NCBI RefSeq assembly: GCF_026314945.1
Contig: NZ_CP111121.1
Location: 1 to 64,000, forward strand
Origin: Chryseobacterium fluminis
GTDB lineage: Bacteria > Bacteroidota > Bacteroidia > Flavobacteriales > Weeksellaceae
Reading direction: 5' to 3'
DNA length: 64,000 bases
The position numbers and the translations under genes are program-made. Below the pieces are notes generated by a model, which saw nothing but the letters and a program-made list of their open reading frames with translations, made no database searches and was not told the origin of the DNA. Positions 56,771-64,000 of the stretch are shown here, piece after piece. Numbering within the stretch: position 1 is the stretch's first letter; each line of letters starts with the position of its first letter.

Positions 56771-58025
56771 TCTCCCTCAAAATTCTGACGGAATGGGTGA
56801 TGATTCCAAAGCTGAATGGGAAAAACTGAAGAAGCCTTTCATCTATTTTTTGATGGCTGCCGCTTGCGCATCTTGTTTGTACCTTATTTTTAAGCCAAAA
56901 GATAGCAATCCTATCCCTGATGGAACTAGCTTTAATGCAGCCATTCCACAGGCAAAAGACGGCCAGTTGCAATCGGATAAGCAAAAGGCTTATGAGCAGC
57001 AGTTGTTGGAGCAAAGTAATGAAGAGAAGAGGAATGCGGTAACTACGTTATCAGATTATTGGAATGACCAAAACGGTGTAAATTTTACCAATAATCAACC
57101 AAATCCAACTATTAGTGGGCTTCAACAATCGGATCAGAATGCTTTGAACAGTTATCGTAATGCTCAGCAGACTTTAAGTTTATTTTATGGTCGGGATGAT
57201 CAGGAAGTCAATAATCTGAGGAAAGAAATTTCAAGATTAAAAAACGAGATGACGCAAAACAATGCTGCTTCTGAAGGTCTGGGAATGAATGACCAGCTAC
57301 AGCTGATGGAAAAATCTTATCAGATGGCGGCCAAGTATCTTCCAACGACTCCAAAACAGGAGGAGCGAGCACTAAAAGAAAACGATGAAAAACCAGCTGA
57401 GAAGAAGATTAAGTTGACACCGGCAATTCCAGCAAATTCCAACATTGTTTCCTCATTGTATAGAGAGCAGTCAGATAGCGTATTTATTGCAGGTTTGAAT
57501 CGGAATCGATTTTATGCGACTCAAAAGGATTCAAAGAATTCAGCTCCATCCAAAAATGTGATTAAGGGTATGGTCTATGAGACAAAGACGGTAGTGAACG
57601 AAAGCACATTAACCATTAGACTTATTGAGGGGATGAGGTTGGGGCATACTGAAATCCCTCGGGGTAGCCTTTTAATTGCCGCTGGTAAAATTCAGGGCGG
57701 AAGACTTCAGCTAAAAATCTCTTCCATTGAGTACAAGGGAAACATTTATGCTGTAGAGATCAATGTTCATGATAATGATGGTCAGCCAGGTTTATATATT
57801 CCTTATTCACCGGAGCAAAATGTGGTCAGTGATATTGTTGCCAATATGAGCCAGACTTCAGGGACTAATATTATGATGACGCAATCAGCAGGACAACAAG
57901 TTGCCGCTGATTTGAGCAGGGGAGTCGTGCAGGGATTGTCAGGTTATTTTCAAAAGAGAGTCAGACAACTAAAAGTAACCGTAAAAACAGGTCATCAGGT
58001 CTTGCTGGTACCTAAAAATAATTAA
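56733..58025 (+). CDS. traM: Conjugal transfer protein TraM (VirB10-like)
   Basis: 430 residues. One membrane helix near 38-53 (FIYFLMAAACASCLYLIF), a Gln-rich periplasmic linker, and a C-terminal domain with IRLIEGMRLGHTEIPRGSLL and QSAGQQVAADLSRGVVQGLS, as in TraM. It links inner and outer membranes. Overlaps traL. Confidence 0.9.
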   Translation: MKDSEKIKITENDLPQNSDGMGDDSKAEWEKLKKPFIYFLMAAACASCLYLIFKPKDSNPIPDGTSFNAAIPQAKDGQLQSDKQKAYEQQLLEQSNEEKRNAVTTLSDYWNDQNGVNFTNNQPNPTISGLQQSDQNALNSYRNAQQTLSLFYGRDDQEVNNLRKEISRLKNEMTQNNAASEGLGMNDQLQLMEKSYQMAAKYLPTTPKQEERALKENDEKPAEKKIKLTPAIPANSNIVSSLYREQSDSVFIAGLNRNRFYATQKDSKNSAPSKNVIKGMVYETKTVVNESTLTIRLIEGMRLGHTEIPRGSLLIAAGKIQGGRLQLKISSIEYKGNIYAVEINVHDNDGQPGLYIPYSPEQNVVSDIVANMSQTSGTNIMMTQSAGQQVAADLSRGVVQGLSGYFQKRVRQLKVTVKTGHQVLLVPKNN

Positions 58026-58040
58026 TCAAAAAATTAAAAA

Positions 58041-58943
58041 ATGAATACACAAAAGAGTCATTATATTCTCATCATGTTATTGCTGCTGATTGTAAGCAAA
58101 GTATTTGGGCAGGATTCCGTGATAACCTACGTCCCACTGGAACAAGCAAAATTGGATCCCTTCAGAATGCAGGTGACCTACAGTAAAACCAGTCATGTGA
58201 TCTTTCCATCGCCCATACGTTATGTTGATCTTGGAAGTGAATTACTGGTGGCCAATAAGGCCGAGCCTATTGGTAATGTTCTCAGAGTAAAAGCGGCAGT
58301 TCGGGATTTCGAAGAAGAAACTAATTTTTCGGTTATCACAGATGATGGGAAATTTTACAGCTTCGATGTTTTTTACAGCGCTTATCCTGACGTACTCAGT
58401 TATGATCTGGTAAAAATGCAAAGAACGGTCGAGAAGCAATATTCAACGGACGTACTTTTTGAAGATTTGAAAGGAAGCTCTTCGTCTCTGACGCAGTTGA
58501 TTATGGAAAATCTTTATAGGAAGAGTCGAAAAACGGTTAAGCATATCGCATCAAAAAGTTTTGGGATTCAGTTTTCTGTTCGTGCCTTACATGTGAATGA
58601 CAATAAATTCTACTTTACCTTACAGGTTGATAACAACAGCAATGTGGATTACGATATTGAACTGATTAACTTTAAGATCGTCGATAAGAAGAATTTAAAA
58701 AGGACGGTTGTCCAGGATAAGCTGTTGCAACCAGTAAGGATTTACTCACCTACGGTGACTGCAACTCACCATTCCAATGTGATAGGAGTTTACTTACTGG
58801 AGCGATTTACGCTTTTAGATGATCAGGTTTTGGAAATCGAAGTTCTGGAAAAAAACGGCGGGCGGCACCAAAAAGTAGAGCTTGAGAACAGGGAGTTGAT
58901 CAATGCGAAATATATCAACAGTTTAAATTTTAAAATCAACTGA
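58041..58943 (+). CDS. traN: Conjugal transfer protein TraN (DUF4138, VirB9-like)
   Basis: 300 residues with signal peptide (HYILIMLLLLIVSKVFGQ). Beta-rich DUF4138 body (SHVIFPSPIRYVDLGSELLV, RVKAA; later FGIQFSVRALHVNDNKFYFT). Outer membrane ring component paired with TraM. The gene ends one base before traO. Confidence 0.9.
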   Translation: MNTQKSHYILIMLLLLIVSKVFGQDSVITYVPLEQAKLDPFRMQVTYSKTSHVIFPSPIRYVDLGSELLVANKAEPIGNVLRVKAAVRDFEEETNFSVITDDGKFYSFDVFYSAYPDVLSYDLVKMQRTVEKQYSTDVLFEDLKGSSSSLTQLIMENLYRKSRKTVKHIASKSFGIQFSVRALHVNDNKFYFTLQVDNNSNVDYDIELINFKIVDKKNLKRTVVQDKLLQPVRIYSPTVTATHHSNVIGVYLLERFTLLDDQVLEIEVLEKNGGRHQKVELENRELINAKYINSLNFKIN

Positions 58944-58944
58944 T

Positions 58945-59505
58945 ATGAAGAGATTATTAATAGCAATGTTATTGATTTTAACAATGGGCTCAAAGTCATT
59001 GGCGCAGCAGATGATTCCAAAACAAAAAGGATTTGAAATCTCTTACTCTGTATTTTCCGGATCATCAGAAAAGCAAAAGTATGTTTTGGCAGCAGGTCTT
59101 GTTTCTTATAAAAGAAACGGAAATTATTTATTTGGAATAGGAGAATACAGCAGGAAATATTATGAATACAGAGAGTATGATATTCCCATCGATACTTTTT
59201 TATTTAATGGTGGATACAGCTTGTATATATGGGGAGATTCTATGCGTAATGTAAATTTTAACCTGAGTGTCAGCGGTCTTATCGGTTATGAAAAGATCAA
59301 TCGAGATCAGTCAGAACTTTATGACGGTTCATTACTAAACAGTACAGGAAATTTTGTTTACGGAACAGCTGGAAAACTTTCTTTAGAAAGTTATCTGACA
59401 GAGCATTTGGTCTTTATCGTTAACGGACAATTATGCTTTTTGCAGAATAGCCAGCTCGGTAATTTGCACCCGCTGATTGGTGCTGGAATAAGGTATAACT
59501 TTTAA
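58945..59505 (+). CDS. traO: Conjugal transfer protein TraO
   Basis: 186 residues, signal peptide (LLIAMLLILTMGSKSLAQ) and beta-barrel-like strands ending LHPLIGAGIRYNF with a terminal Phe, as in outer membrane TraO proteins. Intact. Confidence 0.85.
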   Translation: MKRLLIAMLLILTMGSKSLAQQMIPKQKGFEISYSVFSGSSEKQKYVLAAGLVSYKRNGNYLFGIGEYSRKYYEYREYDIPIDTFLFNGGYSLYIWGDSMRNVNFNLSVSGLIGYEKINRDQSELYDGSLLNSTGNFVYGTAGKLSLESYLTEHLVFIVNGQLCFLQNSQLGNLHPLIGAGIRYNF

Positions 59506-59514
59506 ATTATTTTT

Positions 59515-59955
59515 ATGAACTATGTAATTAATTATAAGTCCTACAATATCTTTAAATATTCGCTCATTCTATTTTTCGCGAGTATTGTTTTAAATTCTTG
59601 TAAGGACAATGATTTGGAAATAGAGCAGAACTTTCCATTTAATGTCAATGTGATGCCGGTTCCAAGTAAGATAAAAGAAAACGAAACTGTAGAAATTCGA
59701 ATTTCACTAGAGACAGAATCTCACTATAGTGGAACAAAATATTACATTCGCTATTTTCAATATGAAGGAAATGGAAAACTGCAATATAATAGTGATACAC
59801 CATATCTCCCTAATGATGAATATTTATTACCCAATAAACAGTTTAGACTGTACTATACCTCCGAATCGACAGGATCCCAACAATTTAGTATTTGGATTAA
59901 GGATAGTTTTGGGAATAAAAAACAGATCGACTTTGAATTCGATCATTCAGATTAG
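59515..59955 (+). CDS. traQ: Conjugal transfer protein TraQ (DUF3872)
   Basis: 146 residues. Lipoprotein signal with Cys near residue 29 (LILFFASIVLNSCKDNDLEI), then an Ig-like DUF3872 domain (FPFNVNVMPVPSKIKENETV, YYIRYFQYEGNGKLQY). Last gene of the tra operon. A traP-type primase or lysozyme gene is absent after it. Confidence 0.85.
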   Translation: MNYVINYKSYNIFKYSLILFFASIVLNSCKDNDLEIEQNFPFNVNVMPVPSKIKENETVEIRISLETESHYSGTKYYIRYFQYEGNGKLQYNSDTPYLPNDEYLLPNKQFRLYYTSESTGSQQFSIWIKDSFGNKKQIDFEFDHSD

Positions 59956-60065
59956 ATCTAGAAAAGCAGTTTGGTATTTTTCAGGCTGTTTTTGTACTTG
60001 ACTGCCTAAGTAAAAGGCTGACTTAATCTGCCACATCAGTGCTTGAGCCCTTGATCTAAGAGAAT

Positions 60066-60290
60066 TTGCAACCAAAAATAAATTATCTCGGATCAAAAAG
60101 CAGGCTGCTCTCATTTATAGAAATACGATACAATCTATTGTTAGCAACAAATAATAATTCCACAACTTTTTTAAACAGCTGTGAATCTGCAAGGAGACTT
60201 AAAAGTGTTGTGACCATGTGGATGCAAAAAGATGTTTCGGATCTGAATCGGAAGTATCATTTTGCCAATTTTTTTTCAATAATCCAATAA
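60066..60290 (+). pseudogene. Remnant of a DNA adenine methylase gene
   Basis: The first residues (KINYLGSKSRLLSFIE) match the start of D12-type adenine methylases (N-Y-x-G-S-K-x-x-L). One base over, the following DNA reads NTIQSIVSNK, the next expected block, so a frameshift and then loss of the catalytic part are evident. No ATG. Non-functional. Confidence 0.45.
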
Positions 60291-60326
60291 AAACGTCTCG
60301 AAACTGTAAGAGTTTTGAGACGTTTT
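60290..60326 (+). terminator. Strong terminator
   Basis: AAAACGTCTCGAAACT (60290-60305) pairs with AGTTTTGAGACGTTTT (60311-60326), 15 of 16 matched, loop GTAAG. It probably ends transcription of the tra operon. Confidence 0.75.
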
Positions 60327-60372
60327 GTATTGGCCGAAATAGCAATAGCTTAATCTTTAAGACAAATCATTT

Positions 60373-60699
60373 TTAGAATTGATTTTTTAGAATTTTTCCC
60401 GTAATTGATCTTATGTCATTGGAATGGATTACCATTTCCAAGGAATTTCTTGCTCTTGTTATATCTTCATTGTCTATTCGGGTCATATTCAAAAGATGAA
60501 GATTTTCAAATTCTTTTGCCAAGGATAGACAACGCTTTATACTAGTCTTTTCTAATAGGATGCTCATTTTTTTTAGTAATAGTAGTTTGTTATAAATGTC
60601 TGTCCAGTAGGCTTTTTGCATTTTGTCGAATTCCGCAAGGCTTATATCATAATGGGCATGCTTCTTAAAAATTTCCACTTGTTGGGTGGCTTTATCCAA
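60373..60699 (-). CDS. Hypothetical ICE protein, possibly 5'-damaged
   Basis: 108 residues from the TTG at 60699. The frame is open further to 60732 (GKSIVVADLDKATQQVEIFK) but has no ATG. The piece AHYDISLAEFDKMQKAYWTD resembles small proteins of flavobacterial ICEs that begin near G-K-x-I-x-V-x-D. The missing start suggests mutation. Function unknown. Confidence 0.5.
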   Translation of the reverse strand: MDKATQQVEIFKKHAHYDISLAEFDKMQKAYWTDIYNKLLLLKKMSILLEKTSIKRCLSLAKEFENLHLLNMTRIDNEDITRARNSLEMVIHSNDIRSITGKILKNQF

Positions 60700-60792
60700 G
60701 TCAGCGACTACAATGCTTTTGCCGCGTAAATCTTAAATTATCACCATAATAATTTTTTAGGTAACCGCCTTGAATAGCAGTTACCTAAATGA

Positions 60793-61867
60793 TTAATTCA
60801 GATTGAGAATTTCTTTACCATTTTTTGCAAAACCTATACACAATTCGAAAGCTTTTTGTGACTTCATCTGCGCAGAACCTCCCATAATAATGGATTGTAA
60901 TTTGGCTTCATCGTCCTTATAGGTTTTTACATTTTGGTAAAAACAGAAACGGCATTATAAGCACCGAACAAAGTCCCTTTGGTGGTTTCCATCTGTTGGG
61001 TGTCACTTATCATCGCATAGGCAAACGCATCATCAACGGTATTTTTAAAAACGGTTGACAGATCATCAAAATTTCTTTTGTTCAAATGATCTAATGTTTC
61101 TTTGTTGGGACATAATGCCAATTGAATCAGCTTTTCATTTCAGCGTCTCCAACTGTGATCTTTGACCAATGATTGAAAGTACTTTCTAATTCAATGCTCA
61201 ATCTGTTGGCCAATCCCATGACCTTATGTGCATCCTCTAGACGTTCTTTTGCTCCTGACGTATGTCGGATACGTACAACATTGCTAATGTTTTTTAGAGA
61301 AGCATTCAACGTATTTTGGCAAACAATGCGGATCGGCGTAAATGCTGCGGTAATGCTTCCGCTTCCGTCATGAGAGGTCGTTAGGAAAATATACTTTTCA
61401 GTAATATCATCACCGTTTCCGACACGGATGTAGTCAGGGAGTTTTGCCGTGATAAAAATTCTCTCGCCATTTCCTAAAGCCCCTGCAGTCTCGTACAAAA
61501 TACCATCTCCACCGCCTACAATGGAATCAAAAAATGAAAATGCTTCGCGGTTTTGTACAATATGGTAATCTTTTCCGACTATTCCTAAAACGGTGTTGTT
61601 GTCCGTGCGGATATTGGCAAAATAGTTGGGAACTTCCAACGCTGAATCCGTTATTTCGATTCTGCTGTTGTTTTCTATAATTCCAGAACCTCTAGTAAAT
61701 AGGGGAGATTTTTCGACCTCATAGTCAAGTCCTGCAAATTTTATGGCTTCTTGGCTTGCCGGATGTTTCTCTACAATCTGCCCTAAATTGTGCCACGGTT
61801 TTTCCTTAACACTGAAAAATGAATAGTTTCCTGTTCTGCTGTTGAAATTTAAATTGTGTGCCATCAT
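60793..61867 (-). pseudogene. DUF932 phage/plasmid-like protein gene with two frameshifts
   Basis: From the ATG at 61867 (MAHNLNFNSRTGNYSFFSVK) the DUF932 family (KPWHNLGQIVEKHP, FANIRTDNNTVLGIVG, ITAAFTPIRIVCQNTLNASL) is plain. One A is missing near 61133 (after GDAEMK), shifting to LIQLALCPNKETLDHLNK. A second shift near 60936 (after NAVSV) moves to FYQNVKTYKDDEAKLQ and on to FELCIGFAKNGKEILNLN, stop at 60793. The joined protein would be ~355 residues. It is dead or requires correction. Confidence 0.75.
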
Positions 61868-62007
61868 GTTAATATTTAATTGTTGGAAATCTTGTTTAAT
61901 TGTTTTAAATGGAAGATCATTATGTTCCTCGTGTGTTTTAGAATTGGAATTAGAAACCACTTTCTTTTCTGTTTTTAGATTGTTCAGCTTTATTATCAGT
62001 TCGTTTG

Positions 62008-62310
62008 CTACTGCTGTGAACTTTGATCTCTGACGTGGAAATTAAGCGCTGCATGGGGTTCTCCGTCTTTTCCTAACCATACAGAAGTGCATATTCTTCC
62101 ATTTAATTCGACCAAAGTTTCTTTTGTCAGAAAGTCCGCTACTTTTGGAGAAATCCAATCGGCAAAATCGAAATAGGTAGTCTGTTCGATTCGTTTGCTT
62201 TGTTGGTTGCAGTTAGTTGCCATTCGTAACAAGTAAGAAAATGATCACTTTTTTTCATTGGACGGGGGTGCGCACTTCCTCATCTCTTGCCAGTCTTACG
62301 CTCATGTTCA
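62008..62310 (-). pseudogene. ssb: Decayed single-stranded DNA-binding protein gene
   Basis: The frame 62232-62008 encodes RIEQTTYFDFADWISPKVAD, TLVELNGRICTSVWLGKDGE, PHAALNFHV, the second half of ICE-type SSB. Upstream DNA in other frames reads VRLARDEEVRTPV and KKVIIF, the expected SSB start (R-L-T-R-D-A-E-V-R-T, K-K-V-x-N-F). At least two frameshifts and a premature stop separate them. Non-functional as full SSB. Confidence 0.65.
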
Positions 62311-62316
62311 TAACCG

Positions 62317-62661
62317 TTATTTTTTAGATTGTACATTTTGATTTGTTTTCAATCTCTTTTTCCGATCCATTTCCTTTAAGCCTTTCAGGCTTCGCTGAAT
62401 ATTTTTCAAAAGAAAAACCGGAAAAAAGAAAGCAGATATGAAGTGTTGACATAGAAAATTGACCAAAAGGAAACAGAATAATTGGAGGGCACCTTCAGGG
62501 AGGAAACCGTTTATGCCGTAGTCTTTTGGTGGGTAAAGCGTTGGCTGGCAACAATACCTTAGCTGCCTTTTTACCGGTTTGTTATGGAAAATTTCCTGAC
62601 TCACGTCTATGACACCATCGTATCGTCTTTTGATTAGACTCACAATGCCAAAGGGCTCCAT
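62317..62661 (-). CDS. Doubtful 114-residue ORF
   Basis: ATG start (EPFGIVSLIKRRYDGVIDVS), a hydrophobic middle (LFCFLLVNFLCQHFISAFFF) and a basic tail (KKRLKTNQNVQSKK). No recognised domain. It lies in the decayed ICE end. It may be chance or conserved non-coding DNA. Confidence 0.25.
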   Translation of the reverse strand: MEPFGIVSLIKRRYDGVIDVSQEIFHNKPVKRQLRYCCQPTLYPPKDYGINGFLPEGALQLFCFLLVNFLCQHFISAFFFPVFLLKNIQRSLKGLKEMDRKKRLKTNQNVQSKK

Positions 62662-62793
62662 TTCTTACCTTTTATTGTATGGGAACGGACTAAAATATAC
62701 TTTTAACCATCAATCTCGAGACAGCATAAATTATTAAATTGGATTATGATGCTGATCAAATTGACGTTTGTATAAAAGAAAAAATATAAAAAT

Positions 62794-63051
62794 ATGGTCG
62801 TAAACCTAATTACCAAAGAAGATCTTCAGGAATTTAAAATAGAATTGCTGAAAGACATACAAAATCTGTTTCAAATTAAGATTTCCCAACAGAAGTTATG
62901 GCTGCGTTCGTCAGAGGTCAAAGAACTTCTGAAAATTTCTTCCGGAACATTGCAAAACCTGCGCATCAATGGAACCTTATCTTACACCCGTGTTGGCGGT
63001 ACGCTATATTACAATTACAAAGACATCGAAGATATGTTGAAGAAGAAGTAA
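62794..63051 (+). CDS. Helix-turn-helix protein (MerR/excisionase-like)
   Basis: 85 residues. Coiled-coil start (TKEDLQEFKIELLKDIQNLF), then a MerR-like helix-turn-helix (LRSSEVKELLKISSGTLQNL, SYTRVGGTLYYNYKDIEDML). Same architecture as 12878-13159 at the other end of the element. Likely a regulator or directionality factor. Confidence 0.72.
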   Translation: MVVNLITKEDLQEFKIELLKDIQNLFQIKISQQKLWLRSSEVKELLKISSGTLQNLRINGTLSYTRVGGTLYYNYKDIEDMLKKK

Positions 63052-63079
63052 TAATATTTCACAACAAGGAAACCAAATT

Positions 63080-63400
63080 ATGAATTATATCAAACATCTC
63101 ACAGCTTTCTATGAAAAAGTGGCTCAGGATAATACGCTTAATCCATCGCACATCAGTCTCTATTTAGCCTTATTCCAGTTTTGGAATTTCAGCCGTTTTC
63201 GAAATCCGGTCAGTATTTCCCGTGATGAAGTGATGCGTATTAGTAAAATTCGTTCAAAAGCCACCTATCACAAATGCATTAAGAATCTACACTCTTTGGG
63301 CTATATTGATTATCAGCCGTCTTATAATCCCTTCCAGGGAAGCCAAGTGGTTATATTAGATTTTACAGCGAAATTGATACCGACTTCTAAAGAAGAATAA
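63080..63400 (+). CDS. Small ICE protein, replication or regulator type
   Basis: 106 residues 28 bases after the helix-turn-helix gene, same operon. LNPSHISLYLALFQFWNFSR then VSISRDEVMRISKIRSKATY, HKCIKNLHSLGYIDYQPSYN looks like a winged helix as in primase- or replication-initiator-linked proteins common in flavobacterial mobile elements. No catalytic site. Role inferred only. Confidence 0.65.
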   Translation: MNYIKHLTAFYEKVAQDNTLNPSHISLYLALFQFWNFSRFRNPVSISRDEVMRISKIRSKATYHKCIKNLHSLGYIDYQPSYNPFQGSQVVILDFTAKLIPTSKEE

Positions 63401-63784
63401 AAACATTTTTTTTACTTTTAATAATTTCAAATTTTTGAGAAAGTAACTTTTTAATTATTTATACTTCATTTATAGTACTCTATCTTAGTAATATCAAAAT
63501 ATAAAATAGTATGTTGTAAATTGAGGGGATATTATTTATTGTTTATACTTAACTCTAACGAAGTTTCATTAATCTAGAAAACAATGGTTTGAAATCTTTT
63601 GCAGTGATGTTTTGATAATACGCTGAGAGAAGCTGTTTGAATAGAGTAAAATGATATGAAAATAACATTTATTAAATTTTACAAAATGATTATACTGCGC
63701 AAATAGACTGCGCTGTTTTTTAATTACTTTGTATTATGAAATTAATTTATTTTTAATAAATATACTACAACAATTAAAAAAACG
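63401..63784. other. 384-bp AT-rich stretch without a gene
   Basis: No supported gene. ACTGCGC occurs twice (near 63695-63715), and TTACTTTG at 63724-63731 is close to a -7 box, about 55 bases before the ATPase start. No inverted repeat or att-like feature stands out. Confidence 0.4.
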
Positions 63785-64000
63785 ATGAAACCAATTGACA
63801 TTTTAGGAGTAAAAAACTTTAGGATATTTGATGATAAAGATGGTATGTTTACCGAAATGGCAGGTATCAACCTAATAACCGGTGCGAATAATACGGGTAA
63901 GAGCTCAATTACAAAGTTACTTCAAATGGTAAGGAATAGTATGAATGGGCATTTATTTCCATTTGATCTTGATTTAACTGAACAGGAACATTTATTGGGT
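63785..64000 (+). CDS. AAA-family ATPase, 5' part only
   Basis: The frame starts at the ATG at 63785 and is open to the window end (72 codons). MKPIDILGVKNFRIFDDKDG then INLITGANNTGKSSITKLLQ with Walker A GANNTGKSS is the start of an OLD/RecF-type ATPase (the F-R-x-F-x-D ABC-like N-terminus). Such proteins are often defence ATPases (OLD, Gabija GajA, PARIS). The partner gene and C-terminal domain lie outside the window, so the type cannot be decided. Confidence 0.75.
   Translation, partial: MKPIDILGVKNFRIFDDKDGMFTEMAGINLITGANNTGKSSITKLLQMVRNSMNGHLFPFDLDLTEQEHLLG

Larger units (their letters stand above)
12878..63400. mobile_element. Integrative conjugative element of CTnDOT/flavobacterial type (limits inferred)
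   Basis: The block has rteC, mobA-B-C, a candidate oriT, traA to traQ, topoisomerase III, DUF3945, SSB and DUF932 genes, which form the shared backbone of Bacteroidota conjugative transposons. Cargo (16.9-43 kb) lies between topB and rteC. No tyrosine recombinase, excisionase operon or att repeat is present in the window, so both ends are guesses: the left one by the IS graveyard, the right one after the small genes at 62.8-63.4 kb. Distal genes are decayed while the tra operon is intact. Confidence 0.65.

Noticed and set aside
1..64000. CRISPR array or tRNA genes
   Set aside because: No regularly spaced repeats and no cloverleaf were found on reading.

Overview
The window comes from a member of the Bacteroidota, most likely a Chryseobacterium-like flavobacterium (Weeksellaceae). 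The signs are a C-terminal type IX secretion sorting domain, flavobacterial RHS proteins, SusC/SusD pairs, a DUF6520-type peptide, Bacteroidota -7 promoter boxes (TAnnTTTG), AT-rich intergenic DNA and a CTnDOT-type tra module. The genus is inferred from gene content only. No rRNA or tRNA gene was seen.

Layout. (1) 1-9.2 kb looks chromosomal: a secreted T9SS protein, then two very large RHS/YD-repeat secreted proteins, the second with a JAB-metalloprotease-like C-terminal tip, and a small exported protein coupled to it. A perfect 14-bp-stem terminator closes the block. (2) 9.4-12.8 kb is a graveyard: an intact IS5-type element, a frameshifted DUF6876 gene, an IS3-family element whose orfA has an internal deletion, and a transposase scrap. 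(3) 12.88-16.83 kb is one part of an integrative conjugative element (ICE): helix-turn-helix protein, DUF4099/DUF3945 protein and topoisomerase III. (4) 16.9-26.6 kb is a defence-type cargo island, mostly on the minus strand: DUF4236 protein, SF1 helicase-nuclease, putative AbiC-like membrane protein, a phospholipase-D-like nuclease with a DUF3800 protein, and a Kiwa-like kwaA-kwaB pair. (5) 26.7-31.4 kb holds poorly known AT-rich genes, several of them broken by single-base frameshifts. (6) 31.45-41.4 kb is an uptake/peptide locus. A promoter and long structured leader precede susC-susD-S9 peptidase. A convergent operon encodes small exported Cys-containing peptides around a MauE-type membrane protein fused to a large periplasmic domain. 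A membrane-bound TPR/AraC regulator follows. (7) 43.1-60.0 kb is the conjugation core: rteC, mobC-mobB-mobA (minus), a candidate oriT, and traA to traQ (plus). (8) 60.0-63.4 kb is the decaying distal ICE end: methylase remnant, doubly frameshifted DUF932 gene, SSB pseudogene, then two small intact genes. A new AAA ATPase gene starts at 63785 and runs off the window.

How it fits together: mob and tra genes would process DNA at oriT and build the mating channel. RteC, topoisomerase and DUF3945 proteins are usual accessory backbone. The defence island and the SusCD/peptidase locus are cargo. No integrase or att site is visible, so the ICE limits are inferred. The least explained and most interesting items are the nested stem structure at 31534-31641 ahead of susC, the PLD/DUF3800 pair, and the SusCD-S9-MauE-small-peptide locus.
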